From Streptomyces sp. A 4/2 (GTDB lineage: Bacteria > Actinomycetota > Actinomycetes > Streptomycetales > Streptomycetaceae): a stretch of DNA of 64,000 nt. Of this stretch, positions 1 to 8,362 are shown one piece after another. The notes under the pieces are model-generated. The model had not been told where the DNA came from. It did not search any database and saw only the letters and a list, made by a program, of their open reading frames with translations. The stretch spans positions 1 to 64,000 of the forward strand of contig NZ_CALNVW010000019.1 in assembly GCF_940670765.1 (NCBI RefSeq). The letters run 5' to 3'. Position 1 is the first letter of the stretch; each line of letters begins with the position of its first letter. The translations under genes were made by a program, and so were the position numbers.

Positions 1-389
1 ACAGGGGCAGGGAGGGAGCCGCCGGGCCGCCGATGCTCGGAGCTTGAGCCTCGGGATCCGGGACCCGGGACGGTCCGGCCACTCCTTCGGGGGAAGTTCT
101 CAGACACGTACGGGGTACGAGCGCCCGAAGCTCGGGTTCCGGGCGTCGGGACGCGAGCCCCGGGATTCGAGCTTCTTCCCTTACCGGAGAAGGGTGGGTA
201 GGGGTTGGGGGAAGTCCTTCCCACCCCTCCCGACCCCCGTAACGGCGGGTAAGTACGACTAATCCGGACCGGCTTGCGGCGCGCAGGCGCGGCTGCTTAC
301 GGTGCAGCGACGAACCAACTGAACGACCCCGACGCGGTGTTACAAGCACCGAGCCGGGGTCTCACCCCAAGATCGAACAGGACGATCCC
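1..389. other. gene-free left edge
   Basis: I see no convincing gene here. Short open frames in this stretch lack a ribosome binding site and Streptomyces-like codon use. The only structure is a G-run/C-run hairpin near 201-228, which could end a gene lying to the left of the window. The sequence just before 390 contains an AGGA-type ribosome binding site for the first gene. Confidence 0.5.
201..228. terminator. G/C hairpin, possible terminator
   Basis: The left arm GGGGTTGGGGGAAG (201-214) faces CTTCCCACCCC (217-228) across a two-base loop. The pairing is imperfect and no T-run follows, as is usual in this genus. It probably belongs to a gene left of the window. Confidence 0.3.
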
Positions 390-1382
390 GTGGCTACCGA
401 GAATTTTAGCGCCGCCCTGCGCGCGCCCGCATCATCCGTACCCTCCACCGCCCATCCGATGGCAGTTCCCGGCTACGGCAAACGCTCTGCTCCGGACCAG
501 GTTCCCCGCCGTACGGACGACTTCCTTCTTCTGCCCGAGCGTGAGCGGTACATCGCCGCGTTCATCGACCGGCTGCCCGAGGGCGCGGCGATGACGGTCA
601 AGACCCTCGCCCGGCAACTCCCGCGCTACGGGCAGCAAGCCGTCAGCACGGCCCTCACGGCGCTGTCCGTCGCCGGATACCTGCGGCGCATCCGCCGCCT
701 GGCCGGGGACGGCGACCAAGTCCGCTGGGTCTTCCGGACGTTCTGGTCGCGGACCGCACGCGACAACGAGTGGTGGACCACCTTCCTTGCCGCCGAGGAC
801 GGCCGATCCCCGGCCGAGACGCAGGTATCGGCGAGCCCCGCGCCCGCCCCGCCCGGCGTACCGCAGCAGCCGGAACCAGACCCTGCATCAGACCCTGCAT
901 CAGACCCGGCACCGGACCCGGCACCACACCCCGGCCGCCCCTCGCCCGCGTACGACGCACTGGCCCAACTCGGCTGCACCGACCCCCGGTTAGCCCTCTC
1001 GGCTGCCGACTGCGCAACCCTGGAAGGTCTCGCACAGGAGTGGCTGGAGCGCGGCGCCACGCCCGCCCACCTCGTCCAGGCCCTCACCGCAGGACTCCCC
1101 GCCGAACCGATCATCTCGCCCCGAGGCTTCGTCCGCCGCAGGCTCACGGACAAGAAGCCACCACACCGGCCCACCACCAACACCACCACAGTCACACCGC
1201 CGCGCCTCCTCGTGGAATGCACCAAGTGCGGCACCCCCGGCCGCCCCGAAGCACTCCCCGACGGTCTCTGCCGCACCTGCCGCCCCGGTACGCCGACCCC
1301 ACCCGAACCGGCCGCATCGGCGGTAGCGCACCACGTACACCAACGGGTCGACGCCCTGCGCGCCCTGACCCGGACCCCGTAA
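390..1382 (+). CDS. winged-helix protein with C-terminal zinc ribbon
   Basis: A 330-residue protein of unknown specific role. Residues about 43-118 look like a MarR-type winged helix (a helical start, then a segment resembling a recognition helix with the wing ending in VRWVF). The middle is a Pro/Asp/Ala linker containing a DPASDPASDPAP repeat. Residues 277-297 hold two CxxC pairs, which suggests a small zinc ribbon. The GTG start at 390 follows AGGACGATCCC, a usable ribosome binding site. An internal ATG at 459 is the alternative. The HTH plus zinc-ribbon layout suggests a DNA-binding protein. It could be a plasmid- or mobile-element-type regulator, but nothing nearby confirms that. Confidence 0.75.
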   Translation: MATENFSAALRAPASSVPSTAHPMAVPGYGKRSAPDQVPRRTDDFLLLPERERYIAAFIDRLPEGAAMTVKTLARQLPRYGQQAVSTALTALSVAGYLRRIRRLAGDGDQVRWVFRTFWSRTARDNEWWTTFLAAEDGRSPAETQVSASPAPAPPGVPQQPEPDPASDPASDPAPDPAPHPGRPSPAYDALAQLGCTDPRLALSAADCATLEGLAQEWLERGATPAHLVQALTAGLPAEPIISPRGFVRRRLTDKKPPHRPTTNTTTVTPPRLLVECTKCGTPGRPEALPDGLCRTCRPGTPTPPEPAASAVAHHVHQRVDALRALTRTP

Positions 1383-1422
1383 GCGCGGCGGGAGAGAGAA
1401 AGCCCCTCCCGGGCCCGCGTCC

Positions 1423-2439
1423 TCACAGACCGAACAAGCGGGCCGCGTTGTCGTGGCAGACCGCGCGCAGCCAGTCGTCGCCCAGCCCGGTGCGTTCCAG
1501 CGCGTGCAGGGCATCGGCGTACGAGTAGGGGATGTTGGGGAAGTCCGTGCCGAGCAGCACGCGGTCCCGCAGGGCGGCCAGCCGGGGGAGCGCCGCCGGG
1601 GGGAACGGGTCCGATGCCTCGACGAACGGGGTGAACGCCATGGTGGTGTCCAGCATGACGTCCTCGTGGCGTTCGGCGAGGTCGAGGAAGCCCTCGTACT
1701 CGGGCATCCCGAGGTGGGCGACGACCAGCCGCAGCCGTGGGTGCCGCTTGAGCAGCTCGCCGATCGGCCCCGGGCCGGTGAAGGCGCCGGGCACGGGCCC
1801 GGAACCGCAGTGCGTCACCACCGGTGTCCCGCTGTCGGCCAGCTGTCCCCAGACGTCGTCGAGCAACGGGTCGTTGGGGTCGTAGCCGCCGACCTGGAGG
1901 TGGCACTTGAAGACCCGCGCGCCCTGGTCCAGTGCGTGCCGTACGTCGTCGGAGGCGCCCGGTTCGGCGAAGAACGTGGCCGTGTGCAGACAGTCCGGCA
2001 CCCGCGCGGCGAAGTCGGCGGCCCAGTCGTTGAGCCACCGGGCCATGCCCGGCTTGTGCGGGTAGAGCATGGACGTGAACGCCCGGACCCCGAAGCCACG
2101 CAGCAGCTCGATGCGGCGCTCCTCCTCTTCCCGGTACGTGATCGGCCAGGCCCGGCCCACGAGCGGCCCGGCCGCGTCGAAGTACGCCCACACCTTCGCC
2201 AGTACCCGCTCGGGCATGAAGTGGGTGTGGACGTCGATGAGTGACTCCAGCCCCAGCGCGCTCCGGAACGCGGCCACCTGGGCCCGTTCGCTCTCACCGC
2301 CCGTCGTCCCGCTGTCCGGCGTCACGTCGACCGGCGTCCCGCTGTCCGGCGTCACGTCGACCGGCGTTCCGGACGGCTCGCGGTGTGCTGCCGCGTGATC
2401 GGCGCTGTCCTTCTGACCCGACCTCGGCTCCTCGGACAT
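1423..2439 (-). CDS. amidohydrolase-2 family metal-dependent hydrolase
   Basis: A 338-residue TIM-barrel hydrolase of the amidohydrolase-2 (ACMSD-like) type. Visible family marks are the metal-binding DVHTHF near the start of the barrel, THCGSG and VVAHLG strands with metal-ligand histidines, and a late LLGTDFPN with the catalytic Asp. The substrate cannot be told from sequence. The start at 2439 is chosen because GGGGAGG sits seven bases upstream; longer in-frame extensions have no such signal. The first 60 residues are a low-complexity tail containing a duplicated GTPVDVTPDS unit. The gene is divergent from the esterase-like gene at 2654 with a 214-bp shared promoter region. Confidence 0.85.
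   Translation of the reverse strand: MSEEPRSGQKDSADHAAAHREPSGTPVDVTPDSGTPVDVTPDSGTTGGESERAQVAAFRSALGLESLIDVHTHFMPERVLAKVWAYFDAAGPLVGRAWPITYREEEERRIELLRGFGVRAFTSMLYPHKPGMARWLNDWAADFAARVPDCLHTATFFAEPGASDDVRHALDQGARVFKCHLQVGGYDPNDPLLDDVWGQLADSGTPVVTHCGSGPVPGAFTGPGPIGELLKRHPRLRLVVAHLGMPEYEGFLDLAERHEDVMLDTTMAFTPFVEASDPFPPAALPRLAALRDRVLLGTDFPNIPYSYADALHALERTGLGDDWLRAVCHDNAARLFGL
2311..2370. repeat. 30-bp tandem duplication inside the hydrolase N-terminus
   Basis: Two adjacent 30-bp copies (2311-2340 and 2341-2370) differ by one base. In the minus-strand frame each encodes ten residues of the type GTPVDVTPDS, lengthening the disordered N-terminal tail of the amidohydrolase without changing frame. 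Confidence 0.9.
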
Positions 2440-2653
2440 GTGGGCCTCCCCTCTTCGTGTTCCGTCGAGTCTGCCTGGCGGGTCGGGTCCAGCAGAGCGG
2501 GGGTCCCGGATCAGCCCTGGTCCTGGGGCTGCCCCCGGGGGGAACCGTGGGGTCTGCACCAGTGTGTCCGGGCCGGTGCGCGCGTGAAGATCATTTCGAC
2601 AGCACTCGCTGTTCCTTGCACTCGCTGTTCCATGCGATGAGGAGTGATCACAC

Positions 2654-4054
2654 ATGATCGGCAACAGGACGCGGCTCGTGGCAGCGGCTATCGCCCTGGC
2701 CGCGACGCTGGCCCCGGCGACGGCCGCGTACGCGTCGTCACCGGCGGCGCCCGTATCGGGCCCGACGCACACCCAGCCCCAGATCCAGACGCAGACCCCG
2801 GTCGGCGCGCTGGACCGGATCGCCCACCCGCTGCGGTCGGCCGAGCCGGGCACCGGCACGGCCGACCTGCGCGCCCTCGGGGTGACGGTCGGCGACGCCA
2901 AGGTGGTCGGTGTGGGGGAGGCCACGCACGGCTCGCACGAGTTCTTCGCGCTGAAGGACCGGCTGTTCCGCTACCTCGTCGAGAAGAAGGGATTCACCAC
3001 CTTCGCCCTGGAGATCAGCTGGTCGGCGGGGCTACAGATCGACGACTACGTCCAGCACGGCAGTGCCGGCGGCGGCGCTGACACCGGAGGCGACGACGCC
3101 CGGCAGGTCGTGCACGAGGTGATGGCCGGGTCTCCCTGGGACCGCGAGGAGTTCGTGACCCTCGTGCGGTGGATGCGCGACCACAACCGCCAACACCCCG
3201 ACCGTCCCGTCCACTTCATGGGTGACGACATCGGCGCCCCCAGGCTCGACGGGCGCGTCTTCGACGCGGTCACCGACTACGTCGGGCGGACCCACCCGGA
3301 GTCCCTGCCGCGCCTGAACGAACTGCTCACCGGCCTGCGCCCGCTCGACGACGCCATCGGCTACCTGAACCGTCCGCTCGCGGAGCGCCAACAGAACGCG
3401 GCCAGGGCACAGCAGATGCTCGACCTGGTGGAACAGCAGGGGCGTCCCGGTGATGACAGCTTCGACTTCGCCCTGCAGAACGCCCGCAACATCGCCCAGA
3501 CCTACACCTTCCTCGCCGTCGACCCGGGCAACCAGGAGTCGTTGACCGCCATGGAGCGCTACCGCGACCAGGTGATGGCCGAGACCACGGAATGGTGGCA
3601 GCGGCGCACCGGCGACAGGATCCTGCTGTCGGCCCACGACGACCACGTCGGCTATGTCAGCTCCGACCCGACGACGTACCCGAAGACCCAGGGCTCGTTC
3701 CTGCACGACAGCCTGGGTGCGGACTACCTCGCCCTCGGCACCACCTTCGACCAGGGCTCCTTCCTCTCCAAGGACCAGGCCCTCGGCGGCGACTGGAAGA
3801 AGTTCACCGTCGGTCCGGCCGGACCCGGCTCGAACGAGTACACGCTCGACCAGGTCCGGTACCGGGACTACTACGCGGACCTGCGCAAGCTCCCTGCTGC
3901 CAGCCGCAGTTGGCTGGACGTCGCGCGCCCGACCTGCCTCGTCGGTACGGAGTTCCCGAACGCGGAGACGCCCGAGCTGGCCATCGGCAAGGCGTACGAC
4001 GTCCTGGTCCACCTCCACACCGTCCGGGAGGCGACCGAACTGCCGGCCGGGTAA
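2654..4054 (+). CDS. secreted erythromycin esterase family protein
   Basis: A 466-residue exported protein of the erythromycin-esterase (EreA/EreB-like) superfamily. Residues 1-27 are a Sec signal peptide ending AYA-SS. The family core starts with GVGEATHGSHEF (86-97), carrying the Glu and His of the active site, and continues with FALEISWSAG and a later SAHDDHVGY with a conserved His. An AGGAG site nine bases before the ATG supports the start. True Ere enzymes hydrolyse the macrolide lactone, but many family members in Streptomyces are of unknown substrate, so resistance should not be assumed. It is transcribed towards the gene at 4130 with only 75 bp between them. Confidence 0.85.
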   Translation: MIGNRTRLVAAAIALAATLAPATAAYASSPAAPVSGPTHTQPQIQTQTPVGALDRIAHPLRSAEPGTGTADLRALGVTVGDAKVVGVGEATHGSHEFFALKDRLFRYLVEKKGFTTFALEISWSAGLQIDDYVQHGSAGGGADTGGDDARQVVHEVMAGSPWDREEFVTLVRWMRDHNRQHPDRPVHFMGDDIGAPRLDGRVFDAVTDYVGRTHPESLPRLNELLTGLRPLDDAIGYLNRPLAERQQNAARAQQMLDLVEQQGRPGDDSFDFALQNARNIAQTYTFLAVDPGNQESLTAMERYRDQVMAETTEWWQRRTGDRILLSAHDDHVGYVSSDPTTYPKTQGSFLHDSLGADYLALGTTFDQGSFLSKDQALGGDWKKFTVGPAGPGSNEYTLDQVRYRDYYADLRKLPAASRSWLDVARPTCLVGTEFPNAETPELAIGKAYDVLVHLHTVREATELPAG

Positions 4055-4057
4055 CCC

Positions 4058-4101
4058 GGGGCCGGTACCTCAGGGGCCGGTACCTCGGGCGCCGGAACCC
4101 C
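4058..4101. repeat. 15-bp repeats between convergent genes
   Basis: Two exact copies of a unit beginning GGGGCCGGTACCTC (4058-4072 and 4073-4087) are followed by a diverged third copy. GGTACC palindromes and a CCCCCGGGG inverted repeat lie within, so the stretch may also serve as a two-way transcription end for the convergent genes at 4054 and 4130. Confidence 0.7.
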
Positions 4102-4129
4102 CGGGGTCGGTACAGCAGCGGCGGTCCCG

Positions 4130-5980
4130 CTACTTCGAGACCATCTTGCGGGCGATCTCCTTGATGGCCGCCTGCGGTTCCGCGGGCAGCCTGTTCCAGT
4201 CGAGTCCCAGGGCCGCCAGCGTGTGACGCGCCTCGGTGACCCGCTCCGGGGCCGGTCCGTCCGCGGAGAACTCGTACAGGACCCGGGCGTACTCCTCCCG
4301 CCGGTTGGGTCCGGCATGACGCCAGAACGCCAGGGTCTCGCCCAGGTGTTCCAGGGTGTTGTCGTCCTGGCCGTCGGGGTGGTTCTCGGCCGTCTGCTCC
4401 CAGCGCTTGGCGAAGTAGTGCCAGGCGTCCTTCGAGGCGAGTCCGAGGCCCGTGGCCGCCGCCGTGCCGGCGAGCGCCCAGCCGACCGGGGTGGCGGCCA
4501 GGGCGGCGGCGCCCGCGGTGGCACCGGCCCCGACCGCAGCCGCGGACACCAGGGCGGCGACCGAACCGGACGCACCGGCCGCGCCGGACACCGCCTGCAC
4601 CAGCTTGTTCCGCCGGCCCCGCCGGTTCTTGTACAGGGCGTACAACTGGATCGAGCGCAGCGAGACCGGGCGGGTCCTGCCCTTGTCGGAGAGCCGCACC
4701 TCTCCCGCCAACTCCTGAAGGGCGGCGTCCAGCGCGGTCTTGTACGCCTCCCGCTGGGCCTGGTCCGCCAGCGCCTCGTCGAGCCCCTGCTGGGCGCTCC
4801 TGATGTGGCCCTCGATCTCCGGCAGCCCGATGTACTGGATGTCGTACAGCTGTCTCGCCAACTCGCGCCGCTGAGGTGACCAGTTGGCGATGTCGTCCGT
4901 GTTGCCGAACGACGGGTCCTGCTCCGCCTGCGCGCGGAGCGCCGCGAGCTGGCCCTTCCAGTCGGAGAGGTCCTCGTTGAGCTTGGCGATCAACAGCTTC
5001 TGGACCACGACCTGCTCCCGGGCCGCCAGGAGCGCCCGGTGGGGCTCGATCTCCTCGCGGATGATCAGCTCCTTGAGTTCGCGTGCCCGGTGGTGCGCGT
5101 GGAGCCCCTTGCGTACGTACCGACCCGCCTGGATCGCACCCGCGGGCAGCGCCGCACCGGCCCCGGCCGCCAGCACGGTGTTGTAGAGGGCCAGGTTCTG
5201 ACCGGCGAGGTTCATCGCGCCGCCCGCGCCGTTGAGTACCTGCCCGGCGAAGTTCGAGGTGGCCTGCGCGGTGTCCCCGGCCGCGTTCCGGTACTCGCTG
5301 TTCGCAGCGCGGTGCTCCCCGCTGCCGGGCTGTGCGGCGTTCCGCTCCCGGCGGGCCGTGAGCGCGGCGGACCCGCTGGTGACGGCGCCGTACCCGGCGA
5401 CCACGGCGCCTGCGGCGGGCGCCCCCACGCCGAGGTCGTAGGAGGCGTTGGTGCTGACGGCGGGGTCGGTGTACTGCCCGGAGACGGTGGCCCCACCGGC
5501 CATGCCGGAAGAGTTGGCGGTCACGTCCAGGCCGGTGACCGGCCCGCTGACGCCACGCCCGCTCCGCTCCGGTCGGCGCTGCTCGCTCTCCTCCCCGGCG
5601 GGGGCCCGGCCGCCGGGCCCGGAGCGCGTACCGGCCCGCTGGATGCTGACGCCCGGCGCCGCTGCCGCCTTCCGCTGGACGCTGACCCCGTCCACCGCGG
5701 CCCGCTGGACGCTGACGCCCGCTTCCGCCCCCGCTGCCCGCTGCTGTCCGCCGTCGGGGCTGGGCCCGCTCCGCTGTTGGGCGAGCAGACCGGCCACGAC
5801 CGCGTTCCCCGCCGAACCCTGCAACTGACCTACGGAGTATTGCGATTGGGGGCTGGGCGGTGTGGCCACCGATGTGGCTACCGGTGCGGCAGGCGTCACC
5901 GTGCCGTGGGGCCGCCGGGACGCCCGCCCGGTACCCCGTCCCGCCGCCCCGGCCGACTCTGCAACCTGCTGCAAGTGCAT
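4130..5980 (-). CDS. large protein with GNAxV/VQR N-terminal signature (eCIS-associated type)
   Basis: A 616-residue protein without a recognisable enzyme domain. Residues 52-69 read QLQGSAGNAVVAGLLAQQ, a linear motif that heads many actinobacterial DUF4157 and injection-system-associated proteins. Three VQR/IQR units follow (91-93, 101-103, 113-115). The middle is helical and charged (about 290-420). A 50-residue Ala/Gly-rich hydrophobic stretch near 465-520 could insert in a membrane. There is no HExxH, so it is not a DUF4157 protease. An AGGAGG site five bases before ATG 5980 fixes the start. Cargo or toxin of an extracellular contractile injection system is an inference; no sheath or tube genes lie in the window. 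Confidence 0.7.
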   Translation of the reverse strand: MHLQQVAESAGAAGRGTGRASRRPHGTVTPAAPVATSVATPPSPQSQYSVGQLQGSAGNAVVAGLLAQQRSGPSPDGGQQRAAGAEAGVSVQRAAVDGVSVQRKAAAAPGVSIQRAGTRSGPGGRAPAGEESEQRRPERSGRGVSGPVTGLDVTANSSGMAGGATVSGQYTDPAVSTNASYDLGVGAPAAGAVVAGYGAVTSGSAALTARRERNAAQPGSGEHRAANSEYRNAAGDTAQATSNFAGQVLNGAGGAMNLAGQNLALYNTVLAAGAGAALPAGAIQAGRYVRKGLHAHHRARELKELIIREEIEPHRALLAAREQVVVQKLLIAKLNEDLSDWKGQLAALRAQAEQDPSFGNTDDIANWSPQRRELARQLYDIQYIGLPEIEGHIRSAQQGLDEALADQAQREAYKTALDAALQELAGEVRLSDKGRTRPVSLRSIQLYALYKNRRGRRNKLVQAVSGAAGASGSVAALVSAAAVGAGATAGAAALAATPVGWALAGTAAATGLGLASKDAWHYFAKRWEQTAENHPDGQDDNTLEHLGETLAFWRHAGPNRREEYARVLYEFSADGPAPERVTEARHTLAALGLDWNRLPAEPQAAIKEIARKMVSK

Positions 5981-6342
5981 AAGCCCCTCCTGCCTCCCCA
6001 ACCTACGTTGCCTCTCATCCTCACCCGGTGGCGGCCAGGGTGGGTAGTGGCGAAGGAGCAGCGCAGGGGGCCGATGGGGCAGCCCGGACCATGTACGCGG
6101 AACACCGGGAACTGGCGGACATTCATGTCAGGTTCCGATCAGGTTGACGGGGTATCCCTTCCGGTGATTCGGCTCCCGCGGCTCCCGCTGGTGTCGTTTC
6201 AGCTCCACAGCCCCGCTCAGCTCCACAGCCCCGCTCAGCTCCTCAGTCCCGCTCAGCTCCTCAGTCCCGCCCAGCTCCACGGCCCCGCGCCGCGCGGACC
6301 TCGTGCGGCGCCCCGTGGACCACTCGATTGGACCGGTGTGAC
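5981..6342. other. gene-free divergent intergenic region
   Basis: This 362-bp region separates two divergent genes (4130-5980 minus and 6343-7044 plus) and must carry both promoters. It contains the five-copy 18-bp repeat described separately. I see no small gene with a convincing start signal in it. Confidence 0.5.
6200..6289. repeat. five tandem 18-bp repeats
   Basis: Five adjacent copies of CAGCTCCACAGCCCCGCT-like units start at 6200, 6218, 6236, 6254 and 6272. Copies 1 and 2 are identical; copies 3 and 4 carry the same two changes; copy 5 is diverged. The array ends about 50 bp before the repeat-protein gene and lies in its upstream region. Confidence 0.9.
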
Positions 6343-7044
6343 GTGAACTTCAAGTATCGCCAACTGCACGGTCGTTCCTTGGTCGTAGCAGTACGGAGCA
6401 GACTCGCCGCAGCGATGGGGGTGGTCGCGCTGCTGGTGGCCGTCCTCACCGGCACGGCCGCCGGTGCGGCCAGCGCGGCACCTCAGACGCCCCAGGCACC
6501 TCAGACGTCCAAGGCACCCCAGACGTCCAAGGCACCCCAGGCTTCCCGGACACCCCAGGCATCCCGGGCGGCGCACGGCACCGCCGTCGCGCAGGACGCC
6601 TCCGGGTGGATCTGCCCCGGCACGCCCATCCCGGACGGTTACGTGATCACCAGCCGCGGGGCGAACGGATGCAACGGCGCGGGCTCCTGGTACATACAGC
6701 CCGCGCAGAGCGGCCTCTGGATCTGCGCCACTTCGCCGATTCCCCCCGGCTACGTGCTCACCCTCCACACCGCCAACGGCTGCAACGCCAACATCGATAC
6801 CTGGTTCATGGAGCTGGCCCGCGACGGCCAGTACGTCTGTGCGGGCTCGCCGATTCCCTCCGGTTACGTACTCACCGGCCACATCAGCACCGGCTGCGGC
6901 GGCATCGGCATCTGGTACCAGCAACTGGCCCGCGTCGGCGAGTACATCTGCCCCGGCGTACCGATTCCGGCCGGGTTCCGTGCCGACGCCTTCAACGCGA
7001 GCATGTGCAGCGGCCTCGGGGGCTGGCTCCTGCTCGCTGCCTGA
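6343..7044 (+). CDS. secreted protein with four Cys-pair repeats
   Basis: A 233-residue exported protein of unknown function. A long n-region is followed by a hydrophobic core (MGVVALLVAVLTG) and an AASAA cleavage region. Next come a Pro/Gln/Ala/Ser linker built from TPQAPQ and SKAPQT units, and four imperfect repeats of about 36 residues. Each repeat reads roughly ICxxxPIPxGYVxTxxxxxGCxxxxxWY, giving two cysteines per repeat and eight in all, probably disulfide-linked outside the cell. The GTG at 6343 is chosen, but no clear ribosome binding site is seen; TTG 6328 and ATG 6415 are alternatives. A cell-surface or binding role is a guess from the architecture. Confidence 0.7.
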   Translation: MNFKYRQLHGRSLVVAVRSRLAAAMGVVALLVAVLTGTAAGAASAAPQTPQAPQTSKAPQTSKAPQASRTPQASRAAHGTAVAQDASGWICPGTPIPDGYVITSRGANGCNGAGSWYIQPAQSGLWICATSPIPPGYVLTLHTANGCNANIDTWFMELARDGQYVCAGSPIPSGYVLTGHISTGCGGIGIWYQQLARVGEYICPGVPIPAGFRADAFNASMCSGLGGWLLLAA

Positions 7045-7086
7045 TCCAGGGCCTGATCCGGCTCCCGATCAGTGCCCGGTCCCGCA

Positions 7087-7205
7087 CCTGATCCGGTCCC
7101 GCACCTGATCCGGTCCCGCACCTGATCCGGTCCCGCACCTGATCCGGTCCCGCACCTGATCCGGTCCCGCGCCTGATCCGGTCCCGCGCCTGATCTGGTC
7201 CCGCG
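7087..7205. repeat. seven tandem 17-bp repeats
   Basis: Seven adjacent copies of CCTGATCCGGTCCCGCA start at 7087, 7104, 7121, 7138, 7155, 7172 and 7189. The last three end in G, and the seventh also has a C-to-T change. Degenerate copies extend left to the stop codon at 7044. The last copy runs into the left arm of the terminator at 7197. Confidence 0.92.
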
Positions 7206-7238
7206 CCGCTAGCCGTCATCGGCGACCGGCGCGGGACC
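7197..7238. terminator. bidirectional terminator hairpin
   Basis: The arms GGTCCCGCGCCG (7197-7208) and CGGCGCGGGACC (7227-7238) are perfectly complementary over 12 bp, with an 18-base loop. It lies between the convergent genes ending at 7044 and 7243 and can serve both strands. Confidence 0.7.
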
Positions 7239-7242
7239 GAGT

Positions 7243-7797
7243 TCAGCCCTGGTCTCCGTACCAACCGGCGCAGGGCATGACCTCAAATCCCCGGCTGGGG
7301 AAGACGGTATCCATGAAGAAGTCGTGCATGGCCGCATCACCGTCGGCGCACCCGTCACGCAGCACGGTCACCTGGTAGCCACGGTCCGCCGCGTCGTAGC
7401 ACGTCGCAGCCACCATCGCGCTGGTCGCGACTCCGGCGATCACGAGAGAGGTGACGCCGCTCGCGCGGAGTACGAGGTCGAGATCCGTACCCGCGAACGC
7501 GCTGGCCCGGCGCTTCACCACGACGACGTCCTCGTCGGCGACCGGCAGAGCGATCTCGGTCCCGGCCGATCCCTCATGGAAGGTGTCCCCGGCTTCGTGG
7601 AACGTCCTGAAGAGTGCGTTGTCCGGCGGCAGGTCGGTGCCGTTGCTCCGCAAGGCGAAGTGCACGAACACCACGAGCGCACCGGCCGCGCGGGCACGCG
7701 GCAGCAGTTCGGTGAGCGGCGGCACGACGCGCCTGGCGAACGGGTAGTTGCTCGTGATGCCCTGCTGGATGTCGCCGATGATCAGTGCAGTGGTCAC
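7243..7797 (-). CDS. isochorismatase-fold hydrolase-like protein lacking the catalytic Cys
   Basis: A 184-residue member of the isochorismatase-like (cysteine hydrolase) superfamily. Asp9 in LIIGDIQQG and Lys95 in VVVKRRASAF match two members of the usual Asp-Lys-Cys triad. At the third position the motif reads GVATSAMVAATCY, so Met128 stands where most relatives have Cys; Cys133 is five residues later. It may therefore be inactive or use another chemistry. GTG 7797 is favoured because GGGAG lies seven bases upstream; ATG 7866 would add 23 unlikely residues. It is divergent from the cupin gene, with about 106 bp between the chosen starts. Confidence 0.8.
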   Translation of the reverse strand: MTTALIIGDIQQGITSNYPFARRVVPPLTELLPRARAAGALVVFVHFALRSNGTDLPPDNALFRTFHEAGDTFHEGSAGTEIALPVADEDVVVVKRRASAFAGTDLDLVLRASGVTSLVIAGVATSAMVAATCYDAADRGYQVTVLRDGCADGDAAMHDFFMDTVFPSRGFEVMPCAGWYGDQG

Positions 7798-7903
7798 GAC
7801 AGGCTCCCGTTCGGTCTCTCTGTCCAGTGCCCTGCAAGTCGGCAAGGCGGCTACTCCGTCGGTCATGGTAGTGACGGGCCGGACGCAGCACTACGCTCAC
7901 CCC

Positions 7904-8239
7904 GTGGAGATCATCAAGGGTGCCGGGACGTGGGCGCATCCCGGCGCAGTGGGCAACGACTGGGTCGAGCAGTTGCGGACGTCGGATCTGTCCGTGGGCA
8001 CGTACTGCATCCCGGTCGGAGGACGCGATACCCAGAGCCCTCATACCGAGGACGAGATCTACGTCGTCACCGCCGGGCGCGCCAAGATCACGACCCCTGA
8101 CCGGACGGCCGAGGTGGGCCCCGGAGCGGTGATCTTTGTACCGGCCGGTGAGGAACACCGATTCATCGACGTGACCGAAGACCTGGCGTTGCTCGTGGTG
8201 TTCGGTCCCGCCTTCGGATCGCGCACGTCCGAGTCGTAG
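7904..8239 (+). CDS. cupin domain protein
   Basis: A 111-residue single-domain cupin. The metal-binding pattern is visible as HTEDEIYVV in the first motif and VPAGEEHRFIDV in the second, with the G-rich beta strands typical of the fold. The GTG at 7904 has no ribosome binding site, but a TACGCT element at 7892-7897 sits six bases before it, which fits a leaderless transcript. ATG 7865 is an alternative start. Small cupins act as dioxygenases, isomerases or ligand-binding proteins; nothing here tells which. Confidence 0.8.
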   Translation: MEIIKGAGTWAHPGAVGNDWVEQLRTSDLSVGTYCIPVGGRDTQSPHTEDEIYVVTAGRAKITTPDRTAEVGPGAVIFVPAGEEHRFIDVTEDLALLVVFGPAFGSRTSES

Positions 8240-8362
8240 GCAACGCAGGGCTCCGGGTTACCGCAGGCGTCTGAATGGCATTCCGCCGATGGCCGGACGT
8301 CCGGGCCGCCCTCGCAGTCGTCCCGCCGCTGTGCTGGGTGACAGGGCGCACTGCGGCAGTCC

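Noticed and set aside
44..262. A 72-codon open frame at the left edge
   Set aside because: No ribosome binding site, poor codon use and an overlapping hairpin; it is not supported as a gene.
4130..7044. A full contractile injection locus
   Set aside because: I looked for sheath, tube, baseplate and AAA genes around the motif-bearing protein and found none in the window.
7087..7205. Array of short direct repeats that could suggest a CRISPR
   Set aside because: The 17-bp units are directly adjacent without spacers, and no cas genes are present.
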